Source: Flavimaribacter sp039888615
Lineage (GTDB): Bacteria; Pseudomonadota; Alphaproteobacteria; Rhizobiales; Rhizobiaceae
Length of the DNA stretch: 64,000 nt
Direction: 5' to 3' (one strand)
Assembly (NCBI GenBank): GCA_039888615.1
Contig: JBDQQS010000016.1
Shown here: positions 18,543 through 26,817 of the stretch, in pieces
Position numbering within the stretch: the stretch's first letter is position 1
How the letters are laid out: each line of letters opens with the position of its first letter
Translations under genes and position numbers: made by a program
The notes under the pieces: model-generated
What the model was told of the DNA's origin: nothing
What the model saw: the letters and a program-made list of their open reading frames with translations, nothing else
Databases searched by the model: none

Positions 18543-19205
18543 GTGTCCGACATTTTCAACCTCGACCTCTTCCTGAAATTCGCCATAGCGCTTGCAGCGC
18601 TTCTCAACCCGTTGCTTGGGGTGCCGGTCTTCCTGAAGATGACAAACGGTTTCCCGCCCGCGGAGAAACGCAAGGTCGCGCATGTGGTCGGCGTCACCAT
18701 ATTCGCCGCCTGCGTTGTAATACTGCTGATCGGTGAAGAGATACTGGCGTTTTTTGGCATCAGCATCCCGGGATTTCAGATTACCGGCGGCATCGTCATT
18801 CTCGGTCTCGGGTTGTCCCTGATCCGGAGCGATGACGGCGAGGCGGTGTCAGATCAGGGACAACCGGCTGAAGAGCGCCCGCGCCGCAACATCGCCGTCG
18901 TGCCGATGGCGATCCCGATCATGCTCGGACCCGGCGCCATCACGACGATCATCGTTTTTACTCAGCTCATGAACGACACGAGCGAACTGGTGACGATGGT
19001 TCCGGTTGTGCTGCTGATCAGCGTGATGGTGTGGTTGGGCCTGCTCTTTGCAGACGTCATTTCGAGGACCCTGGGCGATACGGTTATCAATATCGTGACG
19101 CGATTGATGGGGCTGGTGCTGGCTGCTGTCGCCGTCGAAATGCTTGTGGCCGGCATCGTCGCCTTTGCGAAACTGCACTTTCCGGCGCTGGTCGCCGGCG
19201 GGTGA
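18543..19205 (+). CDS. MarC family integral membrane protein
   Basis: This is a six-helix inner-membrane protein of the MarC/NAAT family (about 220 aa), whose transport role is unsettled. Hydrophobic segments lie near residues 8-28, 44-64, 70-90, 118-140, 145-165 and 190-210. The family motifs ALLNPLLGVPVFL and VPMAIPIMLGPGAITT are present. I chose the GTG start at 18543 because it follows GGGGGG and places the first helix correctly; an ATG start at 18426 would add 39 residues without homology. Confidence 0.85.
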   Translation: MSDIFNLDLFLKFAIALAALLNPLLGVPVFLKMTNGFPPAEKRKVAHVVGVTIFAACVVILLIGEEILAFFGISIPGFQITGGIVILGLGLSLIRSDDGEAVSDQGQPAEERPRRNIAVVPMAIPIMLGPGAITTIIVFTQLMNDTSELVTMVPVVLLISVMVWLGLLFADVISRTLGDTVINIVTRLMGLVLAAVAVEMLVAGIVAFAKLHFPALVAGG

Positions 19206-19243
19206 GTCGCCCTTCCTGGATTGTGTGCTTGCGGGCGAACGAG

Positions 19244-19363
19244 TGGAGCAAATTTGACAATAGAGTCCCGCACGACGCGAACTTGTTTTTCAAATGTCAA
19301 ACTACAAGCCCCAATAAAAACATTATCAGACTGGTGGTTCTGAAGATTCCGACATTTGCTCCA
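19244..19363. repeat. Possible small inverted-repeat element (about 120 bp)
   Basis: Perfect 10-bp inverted ends TGGAGCAAAT (19244-19253) and ATTTGCTCCA (19354-19363) enclose AT-rich DNA with no gene. The similarity continues weakly inward (TTGACA against TCGGA). It looks like a non-autonomous transposon remnant or a long weak hairpin. No target duplication is obvious. Confidence 0.35.
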
Positions 19364-19404
19364 GGACGACCCGCATCGGGATGCAAATGCCGGAAGCGCA
19401 CCAC

Positions 19405-19477
19405 TAGTGCCCCCAAATCTAAAGTTCCTGTATGAGACAGCTGCTACAATGTAAGGAACTTCAAATCCACCACACTA
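19405..19477. mobile_element. Possible MITE of IS630/Tc1 type, flanked by TA
   Basis: A 73-bp segment begins and ends with TA. Its ends are imperfect inverted repeats: TAGTG...AAGTTCCT inward from the left and, on the other strand, TAGTG...AAGTTCCT from the right. TA flanks and such ends fit miniature elements mobilised by IS630-type transposases. The right TA forms part of the TAG stop codon of the neighbouring aldehyde dehydrogenase gene (19475-19477). No transposase is present. Confidence 0.45.
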
Positions 19478-20875
19478 GGAGAAGACGACCTGCATGTCGG
19501 TGTATTCGGCAAGACCTTCTTCGCCGAATTCAACGCCCAGACCGGATGATTTCACGCCGCCAAACGGCGCATTGGGCTGGATGGCCCCATGCTTGTTGAC
19601 CCAGACCGAGCCGCATTGCATGTCCCGTGCGATCGCGCGGCCGCGTTCGATATCCGAAGTCCAGACAGAACCGCCCAGGCCGTTCTTGCTGTCATTGGCG
19701 GCGGCGATCGCTTCGTCCAGATCCCGGTATATGATGACCGGCAACGCCGGACCGAACTGCTCTTCGTCCACCAGGGGATCGCCGTTGTTCAGTTCCGCCA
19801 CTATGGTCGGCGGGAAGAACAGGCCGTTGCCGGGTTCTCCGCCAAGCAGCGTGCGCCCTCGCTGCCTGGCGTCGTCGACAAGGCGCTTTACCTTGTCGAA
19901 TTGCGTCTTGTTTTGCACCGGCCCCAGAACGGAGTTCTCGTCGAGTCCATTGCCCATCGGTATGGTTCGGGCGAAATCAACCAGCGCGGCGCACACTTCG
20001 TCATGAATGTCCTCGTGCACATACAGCCGTTTCATGGCCGCACATGTCTGCCCGTTGTTGATGAACGCGCCCCAGAATAGGCCTTCGGCGATCGCGGCGG
20101 GATCGACGTCCGGCAACACGACGCCAGCGTCATTGCCGCCCAGTTCCAGGGTCAGGCGCTTCATGGTCGTGGCGGCGGAGGCCATGATCTTCTCACCGGT
20201 AGCGCAGGATCCGGTAAAGACGATTTTCCGGACGCCGGGATGCTCGGAAATCGCCGCGCCGAGATTGAACGTTGCGTCCTCGCCGGAAATTGCGTTCACG
20301 ACGCCCGCGGGCAGCACCTCGTTCATGATCTCGACCAGTCGCAAGGTCGCCAGCGGCGTATAGGGCGAGGGCTTGATGACGATCGTATTGCCGGTCCTGA
20401 GCGCCGGCAGAATGTGCCAAACGGCGATCAGCACCGGAAAATTCCACGGGGTGATGGAGCCCACGACCCCGATCGGTTTGCGGTGCAGCTCCACCCGTCC
20501 CTCGTTGTCGTCCTGCAATGTCTTGACCGGCAGCGATAATCCCGATGTGTGGGCGGCCCAGGCTCCCGCTCCCGCCAATTCCCAACGCGAGCCGAGCCCG
20601 TTGAGCGGTTTGCCCTGCTCGAGCGTGATGATCTGCGCGAGTTCTTCGGCGTGTTCGCTGATTTTTTCTGTGACAGCCTCGCAGGCCTCCCGCAGTTCGC
20701 TGTCCGGGCGGCGGGACCATGAGACGAATGCGTCGGACGCCGCTTCCACGGCTTCGTTGAGATCGTCGAGGGTCGCCGCCGGCGCCTCTCCGGCAATGCC
20801 GCCTGCTGGATTTGCGACTTCAAAGACAGAGGCCGCGCGTCTGGCGTGGCCGTTAATGGTCATGTGATAGGTCAA
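19475..20875 (-). CDS. Aldehyde dehydrogenase of the styrene-monooxygenase operon
   Basis: This is an NAD(P)-dependent aldehyde dehydrogenase (466 aa). PWNFP at about 143, the general base in LELGGND near 243 and the catalytic Cys in NNGQTCAAM near 277 are all present. It is the last gene of a four-gene minus-strand operon behind a styA-like monooxygenase, an EthD-like protein and a flavin reductase. In styrene pathways such an enzyme oxidises phenylacetaldehyde to phenylacetate, which is the best guess here. A strong GGAGG site precedes the ATG. A possible mobile element abuts the stop codon. Confidence 0.9.
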   Translation of the reverse strand: MTYHMTINGHARRAASVFEVANPAGGIAGEAPAATLDDLNEAVEAASDAFVSWSRRPDSELREACEAVTEKISEHAEELAQIITLEQGKPLNGLGSRWELAGAGAWAAHTSGLSLPVKTLQDDNEGRVELHRKPIGVVGSITPWNFPVLIAVWHILPALRTGNTIVIKPSPYTPLATLRLVEIMNEVLPAGVVNAISGEDATFNLGAAISEHPGVRKIVFTGSCATGEKIMASAATTMKRLTLELGGNDAGVVLPDVDPAAIAEGLFWGAFINNGQTCAAMKRLYVHEDIHDEVCAALVDFARTIPMGNGLDENSVLGPVQNKTQFDKVKRLVDDARQRGRTLLGGEPGNGLFFPPTIVAELNNGDPLVDEEQFGPALPVIIYRDLDEAIAAANDSKNGLGGSVWTSDIERGRAIARDMQCGSVWVNKHGAIQPNAPFGGVKSSGLGVEFGEEGLAEYTDMQVVFS

Positions 20876-20922
20876 GTTATTCCTCCCCGGAAATGTTTCA
20901 GGCGTAAGCGCCGGAGCGCAAT

Positions 20923-21399
20923 TCAGTTTGCAAGCGCATGATACCGGCTGGAAAAAAACACCAGCGGTTCAGCTTCGTCCTCATGGGTGCAGGCGCAAAC
21001 GGCTCCAATGAGCAGGGTGTGATCGGCGACGGTAACGAAGCGCGTCGCTTCGCAGTCGAAATAGGCGATCGCATGCAATAGCTTGGGCATGCCGCCAGTG
21101 GGTTCGAACTCCGGCGCCGGCCCCGATGACGGCCGGCCTGCAAAATGAATCGACAGGTCCTTCCCGAACGCCGGCAGAATGTTGACGGCGAACTTGCCCG
21201 TGCTGCGTATGGCCTCGAGCGTACGACCTGTCTTGATGGAAATCAGAACAGTCGGAGGCGCCAGGCTGACGGAGGTGAAGCTGTTCGCCGTCATGCCGAT
21301 TCTCTTGCCGGCTGCATCGACTGTGGTGACGACGGTCACCCCCGTCGTGAACCGCGAGACAGCTTGACGGAACTGCGAAAGTTCGGGATGTTCGATCAT
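20923..21399 (-). CDS. Flavin reductase, StyB-like partner of the monooxygenase
   Basis: This is a 158-aa flavin reductase (FMN/FAD-binding split-barrel family) that would supply reduced FAD to the StyA-like oxygenase by diffusion. It has the family motifs FTTGVTVVTTVDAAGKRIGMTANSF and APPTVLISI near the N-terminus and HTLLIGAV near 125. Size and position match StyB of two-component styrene monooxygenases. The leader between the EthD stop and this start is a perfect hairpin that covers the best ribosome-binding sequence. Confidence 0.88.
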   Translation of the reverse strand: MIEHPELSQFRQAVSRFTTGVTVVTTVDAAGKRIGMTANSFTSVSLAPPTVLISIKTGRTLEAIRSTGKFAVNILPAFGKDLSIHFAGRPSSGPAPEFEPTGGMPKLLHAIAYFDCEATRFVTVADHTLLIGAVCACTHEDEAEPLVFFSSRYHALAN

Positions 21400-21400
21400 C

Positions 21401-21418
21401 TGAGGTCTCTAGACCTCA
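21401..21418 (-). promoter_or_regulatory. Hairpin over the flavin reductase leader
   Basis: TGAGGTCT/AGACCTCA is a perfect 8-bp stem with two loop bases. It spans the EthD stop codon and the AGGT in front of the reductase ATG. Ribosomes finishing EthD would open it, so it probably makes reductase translation depend on EthD translation. Confidence 0.45.
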
Positions 21419-21705
21419 ATCGGGAAGTGAAAGATCTGTGCGCCTTTCGGCGAGTAGTTCGCGACATCCTGCGCGACCTCTCCGCCGACGCTTGATTCCA
21501 TCGCTGCGCCCATCGCTGCGCCGTCGTCGAAATAGGCCTGGAAGATGCAGAATACGTTGCCGCCGCCGACTGCGTCGGGATAGGCGTAATGATAGCGTGT
21601 TAAGCCGGGCAGCCTGGCGGCCAATGGCAAATGCTTTCCTTCGTAGTAGGTTTTGAAAGCTTCCGGGTCGTCCGGATGGGGATAGATCACGGTCAGACAA
21701 TGCAT
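21409..21705 (-). CDS. EthD family protein
   Basis: This 98-aa EthD-like ferredoxin-fold (dimeric alpha-beta barrel) protein begins MHCLTVIYPHPDDPEAFKTY and has YYEGKHLPLAARLPGL, the usual EthD histidine segment. Such proteins act as small cofactor-free isomerases, oxygenases or helpers in ring-oxidation operons; the exact role is unknown. It lies between the monooxygenase (15-base gap) and its reductase (9 bases). No styrene oxide isomerase (styC) is present, so it might take that place, but this is only inference. Confidence 0.8.
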   Translation of the reverse strand: MHCLTVIYPHPDDPEAFKTYYEGKHLPLAARLPGLTRYHYAYPDAVGGGNVFCIFQAYFDDGAAMGAAMESSVGGEVAQDVANYSPKGAQIFHFPIEV

Positions 21706-21720
21706 GGATATGACCTCTTC

Positions 21721-22959
21721 TTATTCGGCCGCTCTGGCAGTGGCGGATCGCTCGATCCAGGACCGGATGCGCGTCGGCGAAGACAGATTGTCCCACTGGC
21801 GTTCCGGCCAGTTGAAGTTCTCGGTGAATTCGTCGCACAAAGCCTTGTTCTGGCTCATCGCGCCCAGAAGCATCTGCATTTCTTCAGACGGCGGCGGCAT
21901 CATGAGATTGCTCCAGCGGGCGGCTCCGAGGCAGCGGTCGTTGCGCGCCATGTCGACATGTTCGACGAAACGTCGGTCGAGTGAAGGCGCCTTCATGATT
22001 TCCTCGCCCATCACGAACGCCGCATAGGAGGCAATATTGGCGCCCTGGCCGGTGACGGGATCCACCGTCACATGGACATCGCCGAGCGCAACGGCGAACT
22101 TGCCATTGTCGAACTCGACCGAGGTCTTGCGCACTGTCGGAACCAGGCCGCCCTGCAGCAGGTCATTCGGTTGACACAAATCGAACCGGGTCGTGTCGAT
22201 ACGATCGTAGACGGCCGGGTGATACTGTTCGAGACCCTCGAGCACTATCTGGCGGAAGGCGGCGGGTCCGTCGTCATATTTCGTTGTGACCGTCTGCTCG
22301 AGCGGCCCACCCGGAACGTTCTCCATCAGGAGAGCTGTTCCGATCCCATCGAAAGTTATCGTCGGAATGACGATCAGTTCGCCGGCGCCGGGGCTTAACG
22401 ACAGGGTCACGTTCATGGGGTCGGTATGCCTGACGCCGGAATAGAGTCCGACGCTCAGCCGCCGTTGCGGCTGCTGGAACGGGCTTTCATCCGGATTGTG
22501 GCTGAAGATCGCCCCGAGAGGGCCTTTTCCGGTCGACACGACAAGCAGATCGAAGCGGTCCACGAGGGCGGCGATATCATCTTCCTCAATACGGCCATAT
22601 TCGATGACGCCGCCCCGGTCGGTGAAATCCTCCATCAGCGCCGGAAGATAAATCCGGTAATCCACGGCGCGGGAGGGTTTGGAGAAATGGCCTGAAAAAT
22701 TGAGCGGCGAGCCCGGAATATTCAGCCAGTGGTCGTGATAGTAGTAATGCTGATTCTGATCGGGCCAATGATTGATCCCGAGCGCCTCCTCGCGCGCTAG
22801 CGTTGTGTGGTGATGCGCGACAGTGTTGAGAAGCCGTCCCTTTGCAAGTTCCTTCGGCGTGCGGTCGGTGATGATCGTTGCGTCGACGCCTCTTTGCTGT
22901 AGGTATAGTGCAAGGTGCAGGCCGGCGATCCCTGCGCCGACGATCCCTATCTTGTGCAT
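21721..22959 (-). CDS. styA: Styrene monooxygenase-type FAD-dependent oxygenase (StyA-like)
   Basis: This is a group E flavoprotein monooxygenase (412 aa) that epoxidises alkenes, indole or sulfides with reduced FAD from a separate reductase. GIVGAGIAGLHLALYL (residues 5-20) is the dinucleotide fold, and RLLNTVAHHHTT, KPSRAVDYRIY and GDVHVTVDPVTGQGAN follow the StyA pattern. As I recall them, the residues that separate styrene from indole monooxygenases are N, V, H, Y, H and S; here they are N45, V47, H49, Y72, H75 and S96, all of the styrene type. It is the first gene of the operon and is divergent from a LysR regulator. Confidence 0.88.
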   Translation of the reverse strand: MHKIGIVGAGIAGLHLALYLQQRGVDATIITDRTPKELAKGRLLNTVAHHHTTLAREEALGINHWPDQNQHYYYHDHWLNIPGSPLNFSGHFSKPSRAVDYRIYLPALMEDFTDRGGVIEYGRIEEDDIAALVDRFDLLVVSTGKGPLGAIFSHNPDESPFQQPQRRLSVGLYSGVRHTDPMNVTLSLSPGAGELIVIPTITFDGIGTALLMENVPGGPLEQTVTTKYDDGPAAFRQIVLEGLEQYHPAVYDRIDTTRFDLCQPNDLLQGGLVPTVRKTSVEFDNGKFAVALGDVHVTVDPVTGQGANIASYAAFVMGEEIMKAPSLDRRFVEHVDMARNDRCLGAARWSNLMMPPPSEEMQMLLGAMSQNKALCDEFTENFNWPERQWDNLSSPTRIRSWIERSATARAAE

Positions 22960-23033
22960 TGTTTTCCTCCCTCTGACAGGAAAGATTTATTGCAGTTTCA
23001 GCCAATCAGAAATAGCATGAAAAAGATAAATCA

Positions 23034-23050
23034 TATTCCATTTAGGAATA
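23034..23050 (+). promoter_or_regulatory. Operator-like palindrome before the LysR gene
   Basis: TATTCC-ATTTA-GGAATA is a perfect 6-bp dyad with a 5-base centre. It ends three bases before the LysR start codon and contains its AGGA ribosome site. Position in the divergent promoter gap suits LysR autoregulation and control of the styA operon. Confidence 0.45.
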
Positions 23051-23053
23051 AAT

Positions 23054-23977
23054 ATGGATAGGCTTGACTGCATTGAAACCTTCATCAACGTGCTCGAAAG
23101 CGGCAGTTTTTCGGCCGCCGCCAAGCGCATGGGCACCACGCAGTCGACCGTCAGCAAGCGTATCGCAATGCTGGAGAACACATTCGGCACATCTCTCTTC
23201 CTTCGCACGACACGGCGCTTGACGCCGACAGAGGACGCCCATCGCGTATACGAACACGCTCGCGACATCGTGGACGCCTATCAACTCACTCGCGCCGCGG
23301 CGAGCAATGCGTCTCCGATTCCCGCCGGAACACTGACGTTTAGCGCGCCGTCCTCCATGGGGCGGCATCTATTGATGCCCATCGTGCGCGACTTTCAAAA
23401 AAGATATCCGGCGATCATTCTGGATATCCGCCTGACGGAGCGCCACGTGAATCTCGTCGAGGAAGGCATCGAGATGGCGTTGCGCATCGGCGAACTGGAG
23501 GACAGTTCGCTGCGCGCCCGCAGCCTTGGCCGCATACGCCGATATGCCGTGGCCAGTCCCGACTATCTCCGGTTTCAGCCGGAGATAACCGAGCCCTCTG
23601 ACCTGTCATCGCATGCCTGTCTCGGATATTCGCGTTTCGGCGCGCCGACGACATGGATATTCGAGGGCGAGAGCGGCCGCCATGTGGTCAATGTGGAATG
23701 CGCGATGAAGCTTGACGACGCCGATACGCTGCAGTCGGCCATTCTGCTCGCAATGGGCGTCGGTGTATTGCCGGGATGGCTGGTCCAGCCGCGCGTCGAG
23801 CGCGGAGAACTGGAAATCGTGCTGCCCGACTACACGGCGCCGAGCCTGCCCTTCAACGCCATTTATCCGGATCCAGGGCGGTTGTCGTTGCGGGCCCGGA
23901 CTTTCCTCGACTTTGTGGCGGCGCATCGCGCCATACTGATATCGGCTGATGGCGGTTACGGCTCAGGTGAGCCATAG
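23054..23977 (+). CDS. LysR family transcriptional regulator
   Basis: This 307-aa LysR regulator has a winged helix in residues 1-60 (LESGSFSAAAKRMGTTQSTVSKRI). The co-inducer domain follows from about residue 90. It is divergent from the styA-like operon with a 94-base gap, the classic arrangement for the regulator of that operon; the inducer would be an aromatic substrate or product. Its last 15 bases overlap the end of the convergent uppP gene. Confidence 0.93.
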   Translation: MDRLDCIETFINVLESGSFSAAAKRMGTTQSTVSKRIAMLENTFGTSLFLRTTRRLTPTEDAHRVYEHARDIVDAYQLTRAAASNASPIPAGTLTFSAPSSMGRHLLMPIVRDFQKRYPAIILDIRLTERHVNLVEEGIEMALRIGELEDSSLRARSLGRIRRYAVASPDYLRFQPEITEPSDLSSHACLGYSRFGAPTTWIFEGESGRHVVNVECAMKLDDADTLQSAILLAMGVGVLPGWLVQPRVERGELEIVLPDYTAPSLPFNAIYPDPGRLSLRARTFLDFVAAHRAILISADGGYGSGEP

Positions 23978-24763
23978 ACCGACAAGTCCGGCCGTGCCGA
24001 CGATGATGCGCCACCAGGCAAACACCATGAAGCCGTGCCTGGAAACGAAGTCGAGCAGGCCGCGCACAACAAACACGCCAGAGATGAACGCCATGATGAA
24101 TCCGACGGTGATCGTCGTGACGTCATCTAAGCTCAATAGCGCGTAATTCTTGTAGAGATCATAGGCGAAGGCGCCGGCCATGGTCGGCATGGCCAGAAAG
24201 AACGAGAACTCCGCCGCCGAGCGCTTGTCGGTCCCCATGAGCAGCGCGCCGGCGATCGTCGAGCCTGATCGCGACGTTCCCGGAATCATCGCCAGGCACT
24301 GGAAAAGGCCGATCTTGAAGGCGAGCGACGGCGGATAGTCCATCACGTCGGTGTAGATCGGTTCGCGCTTCAGGCGGTCGACCGCCATCAGCACGAAGCC
24401 GCCGAGTATGAGCACGATGCAGATCAGCAGCGGCGTTTCGAACAGCACCGTCTTGATAAAGCCGTGCGCCATCACGCCGATCACCGCCGCAGGCAGGAAG
24501 GCGAGCAGGATCGAAAAGACGAAGCGCCGCGCCTTGGCGCTTGACGGAAGCTGCATGGCGAGCGTCGTCAGCCGCGTGAAGTAGACCGACAATATGGCGA
24601 GCACGGCGCCGAGCTGGATCAGCACCTCGAAGGTCCGTCCGGTCGAGTGGAAGCCGAGAAAATGTCCTGCAAGCAGGAGATGCGCTGTGGACGAGACCGG
24701 AATGAATTCGGTGAGACCTTCCAGGAGGCCCAGAAGCGCGCCGATCAGTGTCTGTTCATCCAT
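23963..24763 (-). CDS. uppP: Undecaprenyl-diphosphatase
   Basis: UppP (BacA family, 266 aa) recycles undecaprenyl pyrophosphate to the monophosphate carrier lipid for peptidoglycan and polysaccharide export. It is polytopic. The active-site motifs LEGLTEFIPVSSTAHLLL (residues 14-31) and IPGTSRSGST (near 160) are both intact. Its gene order with fzlA-like and queG genes is seen in other Hyphomicrobiales, although here uppP is divergent from them. Confidence 0.96.
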   Translation of the reverse strand: MDEQTLIGALLGLLEGLTEFIPVSSTAHLLLAGHFLGFHSTGRTFEVLIQLGAVLAILSVYFTRLTTLAMQLPSSAKARRFVFSILLAFLPAAVIGVMAHGFIKTVLFETPLLICIVLILGGFVLMAVDRLKREPIYTDVMDYPPSLAFKIGLFQCLAMIPGTSRSGSTIAGALLMGTDKRSAAEFSFFLAMPTMAGAFAYDLYKNYALLSLDDVTTITVGFIMAFISGVFVVRGLLDFVSRHGFMVFAWWRIIVGTAGLVGLWLT

Positions 24764-24961
24764 GCGGAAGCCTGTCGCCTATCCAGGTGAAACGGTCGGA
24801 ACAACAAGCTCCGTTTGCGGGCGTCACGCGAATCCTGTAACCAGACCCCTGGCTGGAAGAAGCATCGCTTGTAACGCCGGTTTCGAGTCCCTATAGCTTT
24901 TTTTCGCCGGATTGCGCCAGTTAAAATCCGGAGAATGTTTCAGTTTCACAAGATACGCTGA

Positions 24962-25654
24962 ATGCCAACGCTCTATCATCATCCAGTCTCCGCCGCCTCA
25001 CGCTTTATCCGGCTGGTTTTCCGCGAATACGCGATCGAGGCGGAGCTTCTCGAAGAGCGGCCGTGGGAGCAGCGCCGCGATTTCCTGGCGCTCAATCCGG
25101 CGGCCACACTACCCGTCTATGTCGATGAATCCATGCACGCGATCTGCGGCGCAGGTGTGATCGCCGAATATGTCGATGAAACCCGTGGCGCACTCAAGCG
25201 CGACCGGCGGCTTCTGGGAGACAATGTCCTCGAGCGCGCCGAAGAGCGCCGCCTGATGGACTGGTTCCTTCTGAAGATGGACAATGACGTCACCCGGCAT
25301 CTGGCGCGAGAGCGGATCCTGAAGACCATCATGTCGAAGGAGCATGGGGGCGGCGCGCCCGATTCAAAGGCGCTGCGCATGGCGCGCAACAACATCAAGC
25401 AGCATTTGCGATATCTCGACTGGCTTGCCGGATCGCGCAACTGGCTTGCCGGCGACAAGATGAGCTATGCGGATCTCGCCGCCGCCGGCGCGGTCTCGGT
25501 GCTCGACTATATTGGCGAGATCAAATGGGACGACGCGCCGCAGGCGCGTCAGTGGTATCAGCGCATCAAGTCCCGCCCGTCATTCAGGCCCCTGCTCGCC
25601 GACAGAATCCGCAACCTGCCCCCGGTCTCGCACTACGCCGATCTGGATTTCTGA
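24962..25654 (+). CDS. fzlA: GST-fold protein, probable FtsZ-binding FzlA
   Basis: This is a 230-aa glutathione S-transferase-fold protein: a thioredoxin-like domain (residues 1-80) and an all-helical C-domain. The ending SRPSFRPLLADRI plus SHYADLDF is the conserved tail I associate with FzlA, the essential division protein that binds FtsZ filaments in Caulobacter and rhizobia. An ordinary GST is the alternative. queG starts two bases after its stop, so the genes form an operon. No strong ribosome site is visible. Confidence 0.8.
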   Translation: MPTLYHHPVSAASRFIRLVFREYAIEAELLEERPWEQRRDFLALNPAATLPVYVDESMHAICGAGVIAEYVDETRGALKRDRRLLGDNVLERAEERRLMDWFLLKMDNDVTRHLARERILKTIMSKEHGGGAPDSKALRMARNNIKQHLRYLDWLAGSRNWLAGDKMSYADLAAAGAVSVLDYIGEIKWDDAPQARQWYQRIKSRPSFRPLLADRIRNLPPVSHYADLDF

Positions 25655-25656
25655 CC

Positions 25657-26817
25657 ATGGGCGAGACGGCGCGAAAATTGATGCGGCCGGACGAGCGCAA
25701 GGCCTTCCTCGTCGATCTGGCCCGGTCGGAGGGATTCGACGTTGCGCGGGTGGTGCGGCCGGACGCGATTTCGGATCGCCCCAAGAACGCGCTCCAGGCA
25801 TTTGTCGCGAAGGGGTATCACGCCACGATGGATTGGATGGAAGAGACCGCCGAGCGCCGCGGACACCCGCGCAGCCTGTGGCCGAACGTGCGCTCCATTC
25901 TGATCCTCGGCATGAATTACGGCCCGGACTCCGATCCGCTGGACGTCCTCGAGCGCCGCAGCAATGCGTCGATCTCGGTCTATGCCCGCCACCGCGACTA
26001 TCACGACGTCATCAAGGGACGGCTGAAGACCATCGCGGGCCGGTTTGCGGCGCGCACAGGCGCCGAAGTCAAGGTTTTCGTCGATACGGCTCCGGTCATG
26101 GAAAAGCCGCTGGCTGAAACGGCCGGCGTTGGTTGGCAGGGCAAGCACACCAACCTGGTCAGCCGCGATTTCGGCTCCTGGCTGTTCCTCGGCTCAATCT
26201 TCACCGCCGTCGATCTGCCGCCAGACGATCCGGCCTCGGATTCCTGCGGCTCGTGCCGCGCCTGTCTGGATATCTGTCCGACCAACGCCTTTCCGGCGCC
26301 CTACCAGCTCGACGCGCGACGCTGCATTTCGTACCTCACCATCGAGCACAAAGGGCCGATCCCGCTCGAATTCCGCGAGGCGATGGGCAACCGCATCTAC
26401 GGATGCGACGATTGCCTGGCCGTCTGTCCGTGGAACAAGTTCGCCAACACGGCGCGCGAGGCGAAATTGCAGGCCAGGGAAGACCTCAATGCGCCCCGGC
26501 TCGCCGATCTGGCCGTCCTCGACGATCCGGCGTTTCGCAAGCTGTTTTCTGGCTCGCCGATCAAGCGCATCGGCCGGGATCGTTTTGTGCGCAATGTCCT
26601 GATCGCCTGCGGAAACTCCGGCGATCCGGATCTCGTTCCTCCCTGCGAGACGCTGCTCGACGACGCGTCGCCGGAGGTGCGCGGCGCAGCCGTCTGGGCG
26701 CTGTCCAGACTCGTATCGTCTGACAGGATGCAGCGGCTTGCCGACAGGGTGGAAACGGATACATCCGTTATTGCAGAGTGGCGACACGCAACCGGGCGCC
26801 TGTCCCCGCTGCACTGA
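25657..26817 (+). CDS. queG: Epoxyqueuosine reductase
   Basis: QueG performs the last step of queuosine synthesis, reducing epoxyqueuosine in tRNA with a cobalamin and two 4Fe-4S clusters. The 386-aa protein has both ferredoxin motifs: CGSCRACLDICP (near 195) and CDDCLAVCPW (near 245). HEAT-like helices follow at the C-terminus (ASPEVRGAAVWALSRL). The start is two bases after the fzlA-like stop and its own stop overlaps the next ATG (TGATG), so three genes are translated together. Confidence 0.95.
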   Translation: MGETARKLMRPDERKAFLVDLARSEGFDVARVVRPDAISDRPKNALQAFVAKGYHATMDWMEETAERRGHPRSLWPNVRSILILGMNYGPDSDPLDVLERRSNASISVYARHRDYHDVIKGRLKTIAGRFAARTGAEVKVFVDTAPVMEKPLAETAGVGWQGKHTNLVSRDFGSWLFLGSIFTAVDLPPDDPASDSCGSCRACLDICPTNAFPAPYQLDARRCISYLTIEHKGPIPLEFREAMGNRIYGCDDCLAVCPWNKFANTAREAKLQAREDLNAPRLADLAVLDDPAFRKLFSGSPIKRIGRDRFVRNVLIACGNSGDPDLVPPCETLLDDASPEVRGAAVWALSRLVSSDRMQRLADRVETDTSVIAEWRHATGRLSPLH

